Assembly: GCF_016907385.1 (NCBI RefSeq)
Contig: NZ_JAFBBU010000001.1
Coordinates: 1,736,001 to 1,800,000 of the forward strand
Direction: 5' to 3'
Length of the DNA stretch: 64,000 nucleotides
Origin: Subtercola frigoramans
Lineage (GTDB): Bacteria > Actinomycetota > Actinomycetes > Actinomycetales > Microbacteriaceae
Shown here: positions 45,811 through 54,872 of the stretch, piece by piece
How positions within the stretch are numbered: position 1 is the first letter of the stretch
Layout: every line of letters starts with the position of its first letter
Notes under the pieces: model-generated
Database searches by the model: none
What the model saw: only the letters and a program-made list of their open reading frames with translations
Told to the model about the DNA's origin: nothing
Translations under genes and position numbers: made by a program

Positions 45811-47016
45811 TCATCGTTTGCGCGCCAGGGGGTCTGGTTCGTTCATCGAGCCCAGGATGAGCGCCGACTGCAGGATCAGTGCCTCACGCGCACCCGTGGC
45901 ATCCCAGCCGATGACCTGTGACACCCGTTTCAGGCGGTACCGCACGGTGTTGGGGTGAACGAACAGTTCGCGGGCCGTTCCTTCCAGCGAACGACCATTG
46001 TCGAGGTAGCACCAGAGGGTTGCCATGAGTTCGGGCGACTGGTCCTGCAACGGCCGGTACACCCGGTTCACGAGGGTGGAGCGGGCGAGCGGGTCGCCGG
46101 CAAGGGCGCGTTCCGGGAGGAGGTCGTCGGCAAGCACGGGCCGCGGAGCGTTGCGCCACGACCGGGCAACGGCGAAACCGGCAAGCGCCGCCTTGGCGCT
46201 GCGTGAGGCATCCACCAGGCTCGGGACCTCATGACCCAGCACCAGGTGCCCGGGCCCGAAACCCGGTTCAAGGGCGTTGGCGATCTGCATGAACGACAGC
46301 ACAGGCTCGGCAACGGCGCCTGCGGCCGGTTCGTCGGCCGAGCCGATCGCGGGCTGGGAGCGACCGATGACGAGTACGAGTCGGCCGCCCTGCACCCCGA
46401 TCAGCACGTCGGCGGCCAGATGCCTGGCTGTGCGCCGGAGCTGGTCGACGTCGAGCATGCGGGGGGTGGTGCCGACCAGAACGCTGACGGCGCCGTGGCC
46501 GTGCCAGCCAAGGGCTGCGATGCGGCTCGGCAGCTCGTCGTCACCCTCCCTGCTGAGAATGGAATCGACGACGAGTGCCTCGAGCCGGGCATCCCACAGG
46601 CCCCTGGCTTCTGCCGCGCGTGCGTAAACGTCTGCCGACGCGAACGCGATCTCACGCGAATAGAGCAGGATTGCCTCGCGAAGCGACTGGTCCCCGTTGG
46701 AGATGCGCTGCTCGACGACCTCCACGACGACCCGAATGAGCTGCAGTGTCTGTTGCAGGCTGACCGAACGAAGCAGCTCGCGCGGCGCCGAACCGAAGAC
46801 GTCAGACGCGATCCAGGTGGTCGTGGTCGGGTCGTCGTACCAGGTGATGAACGATTTGATGCCGGCCTGAGCCACCAGACCCACGGCCGAGCGCCTCCCT
46901 GGCGGCATGTCGCCGTACCAGGGAAGCGTCTCGTCGAGTCGCTTGATCGTCGCTGTCGAGAGTTCTCCCGACACCGTTCGCAACCATGCGAGGGTCTGTT
47001 CTTTGGTTCTGGCCAT
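45811..47016 (-). CDS. fasR: PucR-type regulator, FasR-like
   Basis: 401 residues. The C-terminal PucR helix-turn-helix domain is clear: LWCYLDNGRSLEGTARELFVH then NTVRYRLKRVSQVIGW. The central part has a GGDEF-like/CdaR pattern with no obvious ligand motif. In Streptomyces, FasR is a regulator of this type encoded next to fabD that activates the fabDHPF operon; position and domain match here. ATG 47016 (MARTKEQTL) is used; the open frame to 47109 overlaps aceE. Twenty bases separate it from aceE. Confidence 0.85.
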   Translation of the reverse strand: MARTKEQTLAWLRTVSGELSTATIKRLDETLPWYGDMPPGRRSAVGLVAQAGIKSFITWYDDPTTTTWIASDVFGSAPRELLRSVSLQQTLQLIRVVVEVVEQRISNGDQSLREAILLYSREIAFASADVYARAAEARGLWDARLEALVVDSILSREGDDELPSRIAALGWHGHGAVSVLVGTTPRMLDVDQLRRTARHLAADVLIGVQGGRLVLVIGRSQPAIGSADEPAAGAVAEPVLSFMQIANALEPGFGPGHLVLGHEVPSLVDASRSAKAALAGFAVARSWRNAPRPVLADDLLPERALAGDPLARSTLVNRVYRPLQDQSPELMATLWCYLDNGRSLEGTARELFVHPNTVRYRLKRVSQVIGWDATGAREALILQSALILGSMNEPDPLARKR

Positions 47017-47036
47017 GGGGTGGGCGCTGGTGTGCG

Positions 47037-49775
47037 TCAGCTCTCTCCGCCGGCGGAGCCCGAGGTACCGGCAGACACGTCGTGCAGCCGGTACTTGTCG
47101 ATGGCCCACTGGGGTGCGTTCCGGTCGACCTCACCGCGGGCGGCGAGCTGTTCCAGAACACGCACGACCACACTCGGGCCGTCGATCTTGAAGAACCGGC
47201 GTGCCGCGGGGCGGGTGTCAGAGAACCCGAAGTCGTCGGCCCCCAGTGTTGCGTAGTCACCGGGTACGAACTGCCTGATCTGGTCAGTGACGGCGTGCAT
47301 GTAGTCACTCACAGCGACAAAGGGACCATGAGCACCCGAGAGCTTGTTCGTGAGGTACGGCACGTGCCGCTCGTCGTTGGGGTAGAGGAAGTTGTGCTCC
47401 TCTGCCCGCAGGCCGTCGCGTCGGAGCTCGGTCCAGCTGGTGACCGACCAGACGTCTGCCGAGACACCCCAGTCGTTCGCCAGCAGTTCCTGCGCTTCGA
47501 GGGCCCACGGCACACCGACGCCGGAGGCCAGGATGTTCGCCTTCGGCCCGTTGTCGACCCAGCCCGATTTGAGGTGGTGGATGCCCTTGACGATGCCTTC
47601 GACGTCGACGTTCTCCGGCTCGGCCGGCATGACCATCGGCTCGTTGTAGAGCGTGATGTAGTACATGACGTTCGGGTCGGTGTGCGTGCCGCCGTACATG
47701 CGCTCGAGCCCCGAGCGCACGATGTGGCCGATCTCATAGCCGTAGGCCGGATCGTACGAGATCACAGCGGGGTTGCTTGCTGCGAGAAGGTGGGAGTGGC
47801 CGTCCGCATGCTGGAGGCCTTCGCCTGTGAGCGTCGTGCGGCCGGCCGTCGCGCCCATGATGAACCCGCGGGTCATCTGGTCGCCCGCGGCCCAGAGCGC
47901 GTCACCGGTGCGCTGGAACCCGAACATCGAGTAGAACACATACACCGGGATGAGGGGCTCACCCTGAGTGGCGTACGAGGTTCCGGCAGCGGTGAAGGCA
48001 GCGACGGCACCGGCCTCGTTGATGCCGACATGGATGATCTGCCCCTGTGGGCTCTCCTTGTAGGCCAGCAGCAGGTCACGGTCGACGCTGGTGTAGTGCT
48101 GGCCGTTCGGGTTGTAGATCTTCGCGCTCGGGAAGAACGCGTCCATTCCGAAGGTCCGTGCCTCGTCGGGGATGACTGGAACGACGCGATTGCCGAAGTC
48201 CTTCGACCGCGTCATCTCCTTGAGCAGGCGCACGAAGGCCATCGTCGAGGCGATCTGCTGCGTGCCGGAGCCCTTCTTCATGATGGCGTAGGCCGAGTCG
48301 TCGGGGAGTGTGATCGCCGTGTGCTTCGTGCGGCGCTCCGGTACGTAACCACCCAGCGCGCGGCGGCGTTCGTGCAGGTACTGGATCGCCTCATCGTCGG
48401 GGCCCGGGTTGTAGTACGGGGGAGACCAGTGGTCGTTCGCCTCGAGCTGGGCATCGGTGATCGGGATGCGCATCTCGTCACGGAACGCCTTGAGGTCGGG
48501 CAGCGACATCTTCTTCATCTGGTGCGTCGCGTTGCGGCCAGCGAAGCCCTTTCCGAGGCCGTAGCCCTTGATGGTGTGGGCGAGGATGACCGTGGGCTGC
48601 CCCTTGTGCTCACTGGCGGCCTTGAAGGCGGCGTAGACCTTGCGGTAATCGTGCCCGCCTCGCTTGAGGCCCCAGATCTGGTCGTCGCTGTACTCTTCGA
48701 CGAGCTTCAGGGCGCGGGGGTCGCGACCGAAGAAGTTGTCGCGAACGTACTTGCCGTCTTCGGTCTTGTACGTCTGGAAGTCGCCATCCGGAGTCTGGTT
48801 CATCAGATTGAGAAGAGCGCCGTCGGAGTCGTTCTGCAGCAGCGAATCCCATTCGCGGCCCCAGATCACCTTGATGACGTTCCAGCCCGCACCGCGGAAG
48901 AAGCTCTCGAGCTCCTGGATGATCTTGCCGTTGCCGCGAACCGGGCCGTCGAGGCGCTGCAGGTTGCAGTTGATGACGAAGTTCAGATTGTCGAGGCCCT
49001 CGTTCGCTGCCACCTGGAGCTGGCCACGGCTCTCGACCTCATCCATCTCACCGTCACCGAGGAACGCCCAGACCTGCTGGTCACTGGCATCTTTGATGCC
49101 GCGGTTGGTGAGGTACTTGTTCGACTGTGCCTGGTAGATGGCGTTGATCGGGCCGATGCCCATCGACACGGTCGGGAACTGCCAGAACTCCGGCATGAGC
49201 CTGGGGTGGGGGTAGGAGCTCAGGCCGCCGCCGGCGTGTGACTTCTCCTGGCGGAAACCGTCGAGCTGGTGCTCGCTGAGACGGCCTTCGAGGAAGGCGC
49301 GGGCGTAGGTGCCGGGGGAGGCGTGGCCCTGCACGAAGACCTGGTCGCCGCCACCCGGGTGGTCGTGACCGCGGAAGAAGTGGTTGAAACCGACTTCGTA
49401 GAGGCTGGCGCTCGAGGCGTAGGTCGAGATGTGCCCGCCGACGGCGATACCGGGGCGCTGTGCGCGGTGCACCAGCATCGCGGCGTTCCAGCGGATCCAG
49501 GCGCGGTATCGGCGCTCGATGTCTTCGTCGCCCGGGAATTCGGGCTCGTTCTCTGACGCGATCGTATTGATGTAGTCGGTGGTGGGAACCATCGGTACGC
49601 CCAGATGGAGTTCCTTGCTGCGCTTGAGCAGGCTGAGCACGATTTCCCTGGCACGCCCGTGGCCGCGCTCGGCAACCAGGGCATCGAGCGACTCAGACCA
49701 TTCGGCTGTTTCGTCAGGATCAGAATCGATGTTCGACACCGAATAGGGGTCTTGGTCGTTGACTGTCAACGTCAA
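47037..49775 (-). CDS. aceE: Pyruvate dehydrogenase E1 component, homodimeric
   Basis: Thiamin-diphosphate-dependent decarboxylation of pyruvate, E1 of the pyruvate dehydrogenase complex. 912 residues, the single-chain AceE type. The ThDP-binding region runs [19 protein letters not shown] to [23 protein letters not shown]. Other landmarks are [22 protein letters not shown] near residue 110 and [19 protein letters not shown]. It heads a minus-strand block leading into fasR and the fab genes, linking acetyl-CoA supply to fatty acid synthesis. A 191-base gap separates it from the divergent peroxiredoxin gene. Confidence 0.96.
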   Translation of the reverse strand: MTLTVNDQDPYSVSNIDSDPDETAEWSESLDALVAERGHGRAREIVLSLLKRSKELHLGVPMVPTTDYINTIASENEPEFPGDEDIERRYRAWIRWNAAMLVHRAQRPGIAVGGHISTYASSASLYEVGFNHFFRGHDHPGGGDQVFVQGHASPGTYARAFLEGRLSEHQLDGFRQEKSHAGGGLSSYPHPRLMPEFWQFPTVSMGIGPINAIYQAQSNKYLTNRGIKDASDQQVWAFLGDGEMDEVESRGQLQVAANEGLDNLNFVINCNLQRLDGPVRGNGKIIQELESFFRGAGWNVIKVIWGREWDSLLQNDSDGALLNLMNQTPDGDFQTYKTEDGKYVRDNFFGRDPRALKLVEEYSDDQIWGLKRGGHDYRKVYAAFKAASEHKGQPTVILAHTIKGYGLGKGFAGRNATHQMKKMSLPDLKAFRDEMRIPITDAQLEANDHWSPPYYNPGPDDEAIQYLHERRRALGGYVPERRTKHTAITLPDDSAYAIMKKGSGTQQIASTMAFVRLLKEMTRSKDFGNRVVPVIPDEARTFGMDAFFPSAKIYNPNGQHYTSVDRDLLLAYKESPQGQIIHVGINEAGAVAAFTAAGTSYATQGEPLIPVYVFYSMFGFQRTGDALWAAGDQMTRGFIMGATAGRTTLTGEGLQHADGHSHLLAASNPAVISYDPAYGYEIGHIVRSGLERMYGGTHTDPNVMYYITLYNEPMVMPAEPENVDVEGIVKGIHHLKSGWVDNGPKANILASGVGVPWALEAQELLANDWGVSADVWSVTSWTELRRDGLRAEEHNFLYPNDERHVPYLTNKLSGAHGPFVAVSDYMHAVTDQIRQFVPGDYATLGADDFGFSDTRPAARRFFKIDGPSVVVRVLEQLAARGEVDRNAPQWAIDKYRLHDVSAGTSGSAGGES

Positions 49776-49966
49776 CCTCTCTCTTTTGGGTTGTAGAGAT
49801 CATTCAACTGGGGCAGCCACCGGTTCACGGAAGTCGACACCACCGACAAGCCTAACCAATCCGCTGGGCGACTTTGCACGTCGGCGGTATCTCCAAGCCA
49901 TTGGAGGAATACACTGGATGTTTGGGTCTGGCGGGCAAGGTACCTGTCACCGGAAGGATCGCCTCA

Positions 49967-50440
49967 ATGGCACTCGAGAACGACACGTGGGCTCCCGACT
50001 TCGAGCTGTCGAACCAATACGGCGAGAAGGTCAGGCTGAGCCAGTTCCGGGGCGTCAAACCGGTCGTGCTGGTCTTCTACCCACTGGCATTCTCCGGCGT
50101 GTGCACCGGGGAGCTCTGCGCCCTTGAAGACAACATTGCGATGTTCCGCGACAACAGCGTCGAGCTCATCGGCATCTCGGTCGACTCGAAGTCGACTCTC
50201 CGTGCCTGGAGTGACCAGAAGGGGTTCGACTTCACCCTGCTTGCCGACTTCTGGCCGCACGGCGATGTCGCCAAGGAGTACGGCGTGTTCCTCGAGGAGA
50301 AGGGCTTCTCCAACCGCGCCACGTTCGTCATCGACACCAAGGGAATCATCCGCGCGAGCTTCATCACGGCCCCAGGCGAAGCCCGCTCGATCGAGGCCTA
50401 CCGCGCGGCACTTGAAGAACTCGAGCCCGCAGGCGTGTAG
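49967..50440 (+). CDS. AhpE-type peroxiredoxin
   Basis: 157 residues. Peroxidatic Cys46 sits in YPLAFSGVCTGELC, the AhpE version of the PxxxT/SxxC motif; a second cysteine follows at residue 51. LLADFWPHGDVAKEYGVF is also characteristic of the AhpE group. It reduces hydroperoxides in the cytosol. Mycobacterial AhpE is usually a one-Cys enzyme, so Cys51 may serve as a resolving or reductant-docking residue (inference). ATG 49967 follows GGAAGG. Divergent from aceE. Confidence 0.9.
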   Translation: MALENDTWAPDFELSNQYGEKVRLSQFRGVKPVVLVFYPLAFSGVCTGELCALEDNIAMFRDNSVELIGISVDSKSTLRAWSDQKGFDFTLLADFWPHGDVAKEYGVFLEEKGFSNRATFVIDTKGIIRASFITAPGEARSIEAYRAALEELEPAGV

Positions 50441-50470
50441 GGTTTCGGGTGCAGTAGATTTGCATCACCA

Positions 50471-50543
50471 GGGCCTTTAGCTCAGCTGGTAGAGCGCCAC
50501 GTTTACACCGTGGATGTCATCGGTTCGATCCCGGTAGGGCCCA
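50471..50543 (+). tRNA. tRNA-Val (TAC)
   Basis: 73 bases; acceptor GGGCCTT pairs with AGGGCCC (one G-T), anticodon stem CCACG/CGTGG, loop TTTACAC giving anticodon TAC. T-arm ATCGG/CCGGT. Discriminator A. TAGATT at 50455-50460 may be its -10 box. Confidence 0.96.
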
Positions 50544-50563
50544 CTCCATCCAGCAGTGAAGGG

Positions 50564-50584
50564 CTTATATTTTGAAAATATAAG
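50564..50584. promoter_or_regulatory. Perfect 21-bp A/T-rich palindrome before satD-like gene
   Basis: CTTATATTTT and its exact reverse complement flank a single central G. Such an A/T-rich perfect dyad stands out in this GC-rich DNA. It overlaps the region where the -10 box and the AAGGA ribosome-binding site should be, so a bound protein would block expression. Likely an operator. Confidence 0.75.
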
Positions 50585-50594
50585 GACTATGCTT

Positions 50595-51242
50595 ATGGGT
50601 ATGTCTTCTGATCTGCCGGTCGCCGTCGTGATCGACCTCGTCAAGTCACGGCAGATTACTGAGCGCAGATCGGCGCAGGTTCAGATCGAGACCGCGTTCG
50701 CCCTCGTCAACTCTCTCGTGATCCCTGTGCAGCCGCTCGAGGCCACGGTCGGCGATGAGTTCCAGGCCGTGTACGAATCTGTGTCAGCAGCACTCGAGGC
50801 GACTCTTCTCGCCCGCCTTGCCCTGCCAGCAGGAATCGACTGCCGGTTCGGCATGGGGAGCGGCGAACTGTGGTCAGTCGGCACGGGGGCGACGGGGCCG
50901 CTGCAGGACGGGCCCGGCTGGTGGCTGGCGCGCGAAGCGATCAATGAGGCTCATGTGCGCGAGGATGCCCGTACTCCGAGCCTGCGCAGCTGGTACCGGA
51001 GCGATGACCAGCGATACCCTGAAGCGGTGGTCAACGCGCAGCTGCTCGTCCGCGACCAGGTGGTCGGGGCGATGAGCGACCGCGCGCGGCGCATCACGCT
51101 CGGAACATTCCGAGGGTTGTCGCAAGCCGAACTCGCGGCGTCGGAGCAGATCTCGCAGTCCGCTGTCTCGCAGTCTCTTCGGCGTTCGGGGGGCTCGGCG
51201 CTGGTTTCATCGCTGGAGCTGTTCGCTGCGGGAGCCGCCTGA
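50595..51242 (+). CDS. SatD-family protein with C-terminal helix-turn-helix
   Basis: 215 residues. The N-terminal part (VAVVIDLVKSRQITERR, then VGDEFQAVY and FGMGSGELWSVG) matches the SatD family, whose biochemical role is not established. The C-terminus contains a sigma-4-like helix-turn-helix, FRGLSQAELAASEQISQSAVSQSLRR region, so it could bind DNA, perhaps the adjoining palindrome. Start choice among ATG 50589, 50595 and 50601 rests on AAGGA at 50582-50586, which best suits 50595. Its stop shares a base with the next start (TGATG). Confidence 0.75.
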   Translation: MGMSSDLPVAVVIDLVKSRQITERRSAQVQIETAFALVNSLVIPVQPLEATVGDEFQAVYESVSAALEATLLARLALPAGIDCRFGMGSGELWSVGTGATGPLQDGPGWWLAREAINEAHVREDARTPSLRSWYRSDDQRYPEAVVNAQLLVRDQVVGAMSDRARRITLGTFRGLSQAELAASEQISQSAVSQSLRRSGGSALVSSLELFAAGAA

Positions 51243-52009
51243 TGCTCGCCGCAGTGCTGCTGCTTCTGGTCGGAACGGCCGACCTGGCTCGTTCTGGTCG
51301 CCGCTTCGAGGCCGCTCGTGTCGCGATTCCGCTCGCGTGGCTCGTCATCGCCCTGCTCGCTGCGACGGGGCTCGGCACGCCGTGGTGGTCACTTCTGGCT
51401 CCGCTCGTGATCGCGAGCGCGTGGCTTCTGACCACAACGACACTGGAGCACGTGAAGCCGCCGTCTGGACTCTGGCCGGTGGCAGGGTTGGGGGCCGCGC
51501 TCCTGCTCCTGCTGGCCATCGACACCACAGGCCAGTCCGCGTCAGGCTTCCTGGTTCAGTGGCACGCGGACGCTCCCGTCGATGCACTTCACCAGGCCTC
51601 GTTGACCACCATCGTGCTCGGCTTTTCGGCGGCCGTCTTTCTCACCGAGAGCAGCAACGTCGTTGTGCGGGCGAGCCTGCACCGAACCCCACCAGTGGCC
51701 GCCAGCGGAAGGGCAAACAAGGCGTCCTCGTCCGGTGGGCCCGACGATATCGACCTCTCCGCAGCAGACCTCCGCGGCGGCCGGCTGATCGGCCCATTGG
51801 AACGCCTGCTCATCGTCACGCTGGCCCTCGCCGGAATGTATCCCATCGTCGCCGCACTGATCGCGGCGAAGGGAATCGTGCGTTTCCCTGAGATCTCCAA
51901 AGACGGCCCCTCGGGATCGAAAGCCGAGTATTTTCTTGTGGGCAGCCTCGTCAGCTGGTCGATCGCGGTCGCCATCGGCGGGCTGCTCTGGATATCAGCC
52001 CACGGCTGA
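51242..52009 (+). CDS. Hypothetical multi-pass membrane protein coupled to SatD-like gene
   Basis: 255 residues with about seven hydrophobic segments (around 2-14, 28-42, 48-64, 80-93, 122-136, 188-207 and 228-252) and a hydrophilic loop at ~145-185 containing GGPDDIDLSAADLRGGRLIGP. I recognise no named domain. One-base overlap with the SatD-like gene implies coupled translation and a joint function. Followed by the methyltransferase gene after 12 bases. Confidence 0.7.
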   Translation: MLAAVLLLLVGTADLARSGRRFEAARVAIPLAWLVIALLAATGLGTPWWSLLAPLVIASAWLLTTTTLEHVKPPSGLWPVAGLGAALLLLLAIDTTGQSASGFLVQWHADAPVDALHQASLTTIVLGFSAAVFLTESSNVVVRASLHRTPPVAASGRANKASSSGGPDDIDLSAADLRGGRLIGPLERLLIVTLALAGMYPIVAALIAAKGIVRFPEISKDGPSGSKAEYFLVGSLVSWSIAVAIGGLLWISAHG

Positions 52010-52021
52010 TAATCGCTGGAT

Positions 52022-53161
52022 ATGAGCAAGGAGCTTATGACGTTTTCATTCGAACACCTGAAGCGTTGGCCCGACGCCGAAGCTGCGAACCTGTTCGCCG
52101 TCGACGCGAGCGACCGGCTGATCGTCGATGAGGCCGATGAAGCGCTCAGCGAGGTGAGCGGCAGCGAGACGGTCGTGATCGGCGACCGGTATGGAGCGCT
52201 GACGCTGGGGGTGGCCTCGCGACACAATGCCACAGGCATCCGCACCCAACAGGACTGGCTGACCGGCGAGCAGGCACTCGCGAACAACGCCAGGGCCGCC
52301 GGTCTCGAAGCCAGCTATCGCAGCCTGCCACTCGGTGCAGAGCTCCTGGCCGGAGCCAAGGTCGTGCTCCTGCAGCTGCCCCGAAGCCTCGCAGAGCTCG
52401 ACGAGGTGGCGGACCTCATCGCACGGTTCGCCGACCCCACGGTGACCGTCTACGCCGGGGGCCGCATCAAACACATCACCCTGGCGATGAACGAGGTGCT
52501 CGGCGCCTCGTTCGACACGGTCTCTGCCACGAGAGCGCGCCAGAAGTCTCGGGTGCTTGTTGCGTCGAATCCCCAGGCGACACCGGATGATCGGCCCTAC
52601 CCGAAGCGCGAATTCCATGCCGAACTCGGGTTGACCGTGGCCGCGTACCCGGGTGCCTTCGCCGGCACCTCCCTTGACATCGGCACGCGTTTCCTGCTCG
52701 ATTTTCTCGGGCAGGTCTCGCCTTCAGCACACTCCGTCATCGATCTGGGGTGCGGAACGGGCATCCTCGCCGCCGCCATCGCGAAACAGCGGCCCGACCT
52801 GCAGGTACTGGCGACCGACCAGTCGCAGGCCGCCGTAGAGTCGGCGAGAGCCACGATGGCAGCCAACGGCCTCGCCGATCGCGTCACGGTCGTGCGCGAC
52901 GACGGGCTCGCATCCCAGCCCGATGCGAGCACCGATGCCGTGCTGTGCAACCCGCCGTTCCACGTCGGGAGCACAGTTCACACCGGCGTCGCCCTGTCGC
53001 TCTTTCGCGATGCAGGCCGGGTTCTCGTGCCGGGTGGCCAGCTGTTCACCGTCTTCAATTCGCATCTCGCCTACCAGTCAGATCTGCGACGCCTCGTGGG
53101 GCCGACAACCGTGCTGGGGCAGAATGCGAAGTTCACGGTGACGGTTTCGACCAAGCGGTGA
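52022..53161 (+). CDS. Class I SAM methyltransferase, RlmG/RsmC-like
   Basis: 379 residues in two parts. The N-terminal half is a degenerate methyltransferase-like domain; the C-terminal half is catalytic, with motif I VIDLGCGTGILAAAI and motif IV LCNPPFHVGS, the NPPF form used by guanine-N2 rRNA methyltransferases RsmC and RlmG. Likely modifies rRNA; the exact target is not determinable. Short 12-base gap from the membrane protein gene suggests cotranscription. Confidence 0.85.
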   Translation: MSKELMTFSFEHLKRWPDAEAANLFAVDASDRLIVDEADEALSEVSGSETVVIGDRYGALTLGVASRHNATGIRTQQDWLTGEQALANNARAAGLEASYRSLPLGAELLAGAKVVLLQLPRSLAELDEVADLIARFADPTVTVYAGGRIKHITLAMNEVLGASFDTVSATRARQKSRVLVASNPQATPDDRPYPKREFHAELGLTVAAYPGAFAGTSLDIGTRFLLDFLGQVSPSAHSVIDLGCGTGILAAAIAKQRPDLQVLATDQSQAAVESARATMAANGLADRVTVVRDDGLASQPDASTDAVLCNPPFHVGSTVHTGVALSLFRDAGRVLVPGGQLFTVFNSHLAYQSDLRRLVGPTTVLGQNAKFTVTVSTKR

Positions 53162-53187
53162 GCGGCCCACACTCTAGGCTGGGGGCT

Positions 53188-54006
53188 GTGCTGTATTCCG
53201 TTCGCGACGTCAACGCTGTCATTGAGGGTCTCTGGCCCATCGAGCACGCCGAGCCGTGGGACTCGCCGGGGCTCGTCTCCGGTTCGCCAGAGGAGGAGGT
53301 CACGAGCATCCATCTCGCCGTCGACGCCGTAGCCGAGACTGTCGACGAGGCCGTGGCTTCCGGTGCCGGGCTGTTGCTGGTTCACCACCCGCTGCTCTTC
53401 CACGGGGTGACAACCATCGCCGAGACAACGTACAAGGGTGCCATGCTCGCCCGTCTCGTTCGGGGCAACTGTGCACTGGTGGCAGCCCACACGAACGCAG
53501 ACATCGTCGAGAACGGGGTGTCAGCGGTGATCGCCGATCGCCTGGGGCTGATGGATGCTGTTCCCCTCGTTGCCGGAACGGTGCCTGGCACGGGGCTCGG
53601 TCGCGCCGGTACTCTCGCCCAGCCGGTCACCCTCGGGCGACTCGCTTTGGAACTCGCCGAGATCCTGCCCGCAACCGCAACCGGCGTGCGCGTCGCTGGT
53701 GCCTACGACACCGTGGTCTCGAGGGTGGCGCTCTGCGGTGGCGCAGGCGACTCGCTGCTGTCCACTCCCGAGGTGCAGGCGGCCGACGTCTACATCACCT
53801 CCGACCTCCGCCACCACCCCGTTTCAGAGGCTCGCGAGCAGGCCGCTGTGGGTGGCGGCCCTGCGCTCATCGACGTCTCACACTGGGCCAGCGAGTGGCT
53901 GTGGCTCGAAGTCGCGGCTGAGCAGCTCCGGGCGGCCCTGCCGGGGGTCGTCGTGACGGTGAGCGATGTTCGAACCGACCCCTGGGACTTCGTCGTCACC
54001 CAGTGA
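53188..54006 (+). CDS. Nif3-like dinuclear metal-centre protein
   Basis: 272 residues of the NIF3/YbgI family; role unresolved, possibly GTP cyclohydrolase I-like fold-related hydrolase. Metal-ligand motifs are readable: LLVHHPLLFHG, AAHTNADIVENGVS and, near the end, IDVSHWASEW. GTG 53188 follows GCTGGGGG and aligns with the family start (RDVxxxLExLWP). In actinobacteria Nif3 is usually followed by the CT398-type zinc-ribbon gene, as here. Confidence 0.9.
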   Translation: MLYSVRDVNAVIEGLWPIEHAEPWDSPGLVSGSPEEEVTSIHLAVDAVAETVDEAVASGAGLLLVHHPLLFHGVTTIAETTYKGAMLARLVRGNCALVAAHTNADIVENGVSAVIADRLGLMDAVPLVAGTVPGTGLGRAGTLAQPVTLGRLALELAEILPATATGVRVAGAYDTVVSRVALCGGAGDSLLSTPEVQAADVYITSDLRHHPVSEAREQAAVGGGPALIDVSHWASEWLWLEVAAEQLRAALPGVVVTVSDVRTDPWDFVVTQ

Positions 54007-54124
54007 CCGGGATTCCCTCTTCCTGAACCTCAGGGTCGCCTCATCGGCGCCATCACAGACACTGGTCACACGAACCGACGGCCAAACCTTGCACCTCACC
54101 ACCGCTCACTGAAGGATTGAACCC

Positions 54125-54859
54125 ATGAAAGCTCCCGTCTCCGAGCAACGCACGCTGCTCGACCTCCAGGCTGCTGACACCCGGATCGCTCAACTGGCTC
54201 ACCGGGCGAAAACGCTCCCTCAGCAGAAGCGGCTCGATGAACTCGCCGCCCAGATCGGCGCCGTGTCACACCGCCTTGCCGGCACGAACGGCGAGCTTGA
54301 AGACGCCCAACTGGAGATCTCCCGGGTGGAATCCGACGTCGAGGTCGTTGCGGCCCGCCTGGCCCGGGATCGCTCACGACTCGAGACGAGTTCGTCGACC
54401 AAGGACATCCAGGGTCTCGAACACGAGATCGCCTCTTTGGTGAAACGCCAGTCCGATCTCGAAGACATCGAACTCGCGGTGATGGAGCGCATGGATGAGA
54501 TCAACAGCCGCCTCGCCGTGATCATCGAGGAGATGGCCGTCCTGGTGGCCGAGCGTGACGAGTTGACGGTGTCGCGCGACGCCGATCTGGCCGCGATCAC
54601 GTCCGAGCTCGCCGGAGTGCAGTTGAACCGCGACCTGATCGCTGGGGGAGTCGGCGACGAATTGCTGGCCCTCTACAACCGCCAGCGAGAGCGATACGGC
54701 ATCGGAGCTGCACTTCTCACTCGGGGTATCTCGATGGGGAGCAACGTCAAGTTGCACGAATCCGACTTGGCGAAGATCCGTGCCGCGGCGCCTGACGACG
54801 TCGTCATCGACCCCGACAGCAGCTGCATCCTGGTGCGCACCGAGGAATCAGGGCTGTAA
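54125..54859 (+). CDS. CT398-like coiled-coil protein with degenerate zinc ribbon
   Basis: 244 residues. Residues ~10-165 are a long antiparallel coiled coil. The C-terminal segment should be a four-Cys zinc ribbon, but here reads ISMGSNVKLHESDLAKIR then DPDSSCILVRT: only one cysteine remains, so zinc binding is probably lost. The surrounding family phrases (YNRQRERYGIGAALL, IRAAAPDDVV, ILVRTEESGL) are intact. Function unknown. ATG 54125 follows GAAGGA. Convergent with kdpE, 13 bases apart. Confidence 0.82.
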   Translation: MKAPVSEQRTLLDLQAADTRIAQLAHRAKTLPQQKRLDELAAQIGAVSHRLAGTNGELEDAQLEISRVESDVEVVAARLARDRSRLETSSSTKDIQGLEHEIASLVKRQSDLEDIELAVMERMDEINSRLAVIIEEMAVLVAERDELTVSRDADLAAITSELAGVQLNRDLIAGGVGDELLALYNRQRERYGIGAALLTRGISMGSNVKLHESDLAKIRAAAPDDVVIDPDSSCILVRTEESGL

Positions 54860-54872
54860 GAACCGGCCGGAT

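Noticed and set aside
46986..49241. 751-codon open frame on the plus strand opposite aceE
   Set aside because: Pure antisense of a certain gene; composition is dominated by Arg, Val and Asp as expected from reversed GC-rich codons, with no recognisable domain.
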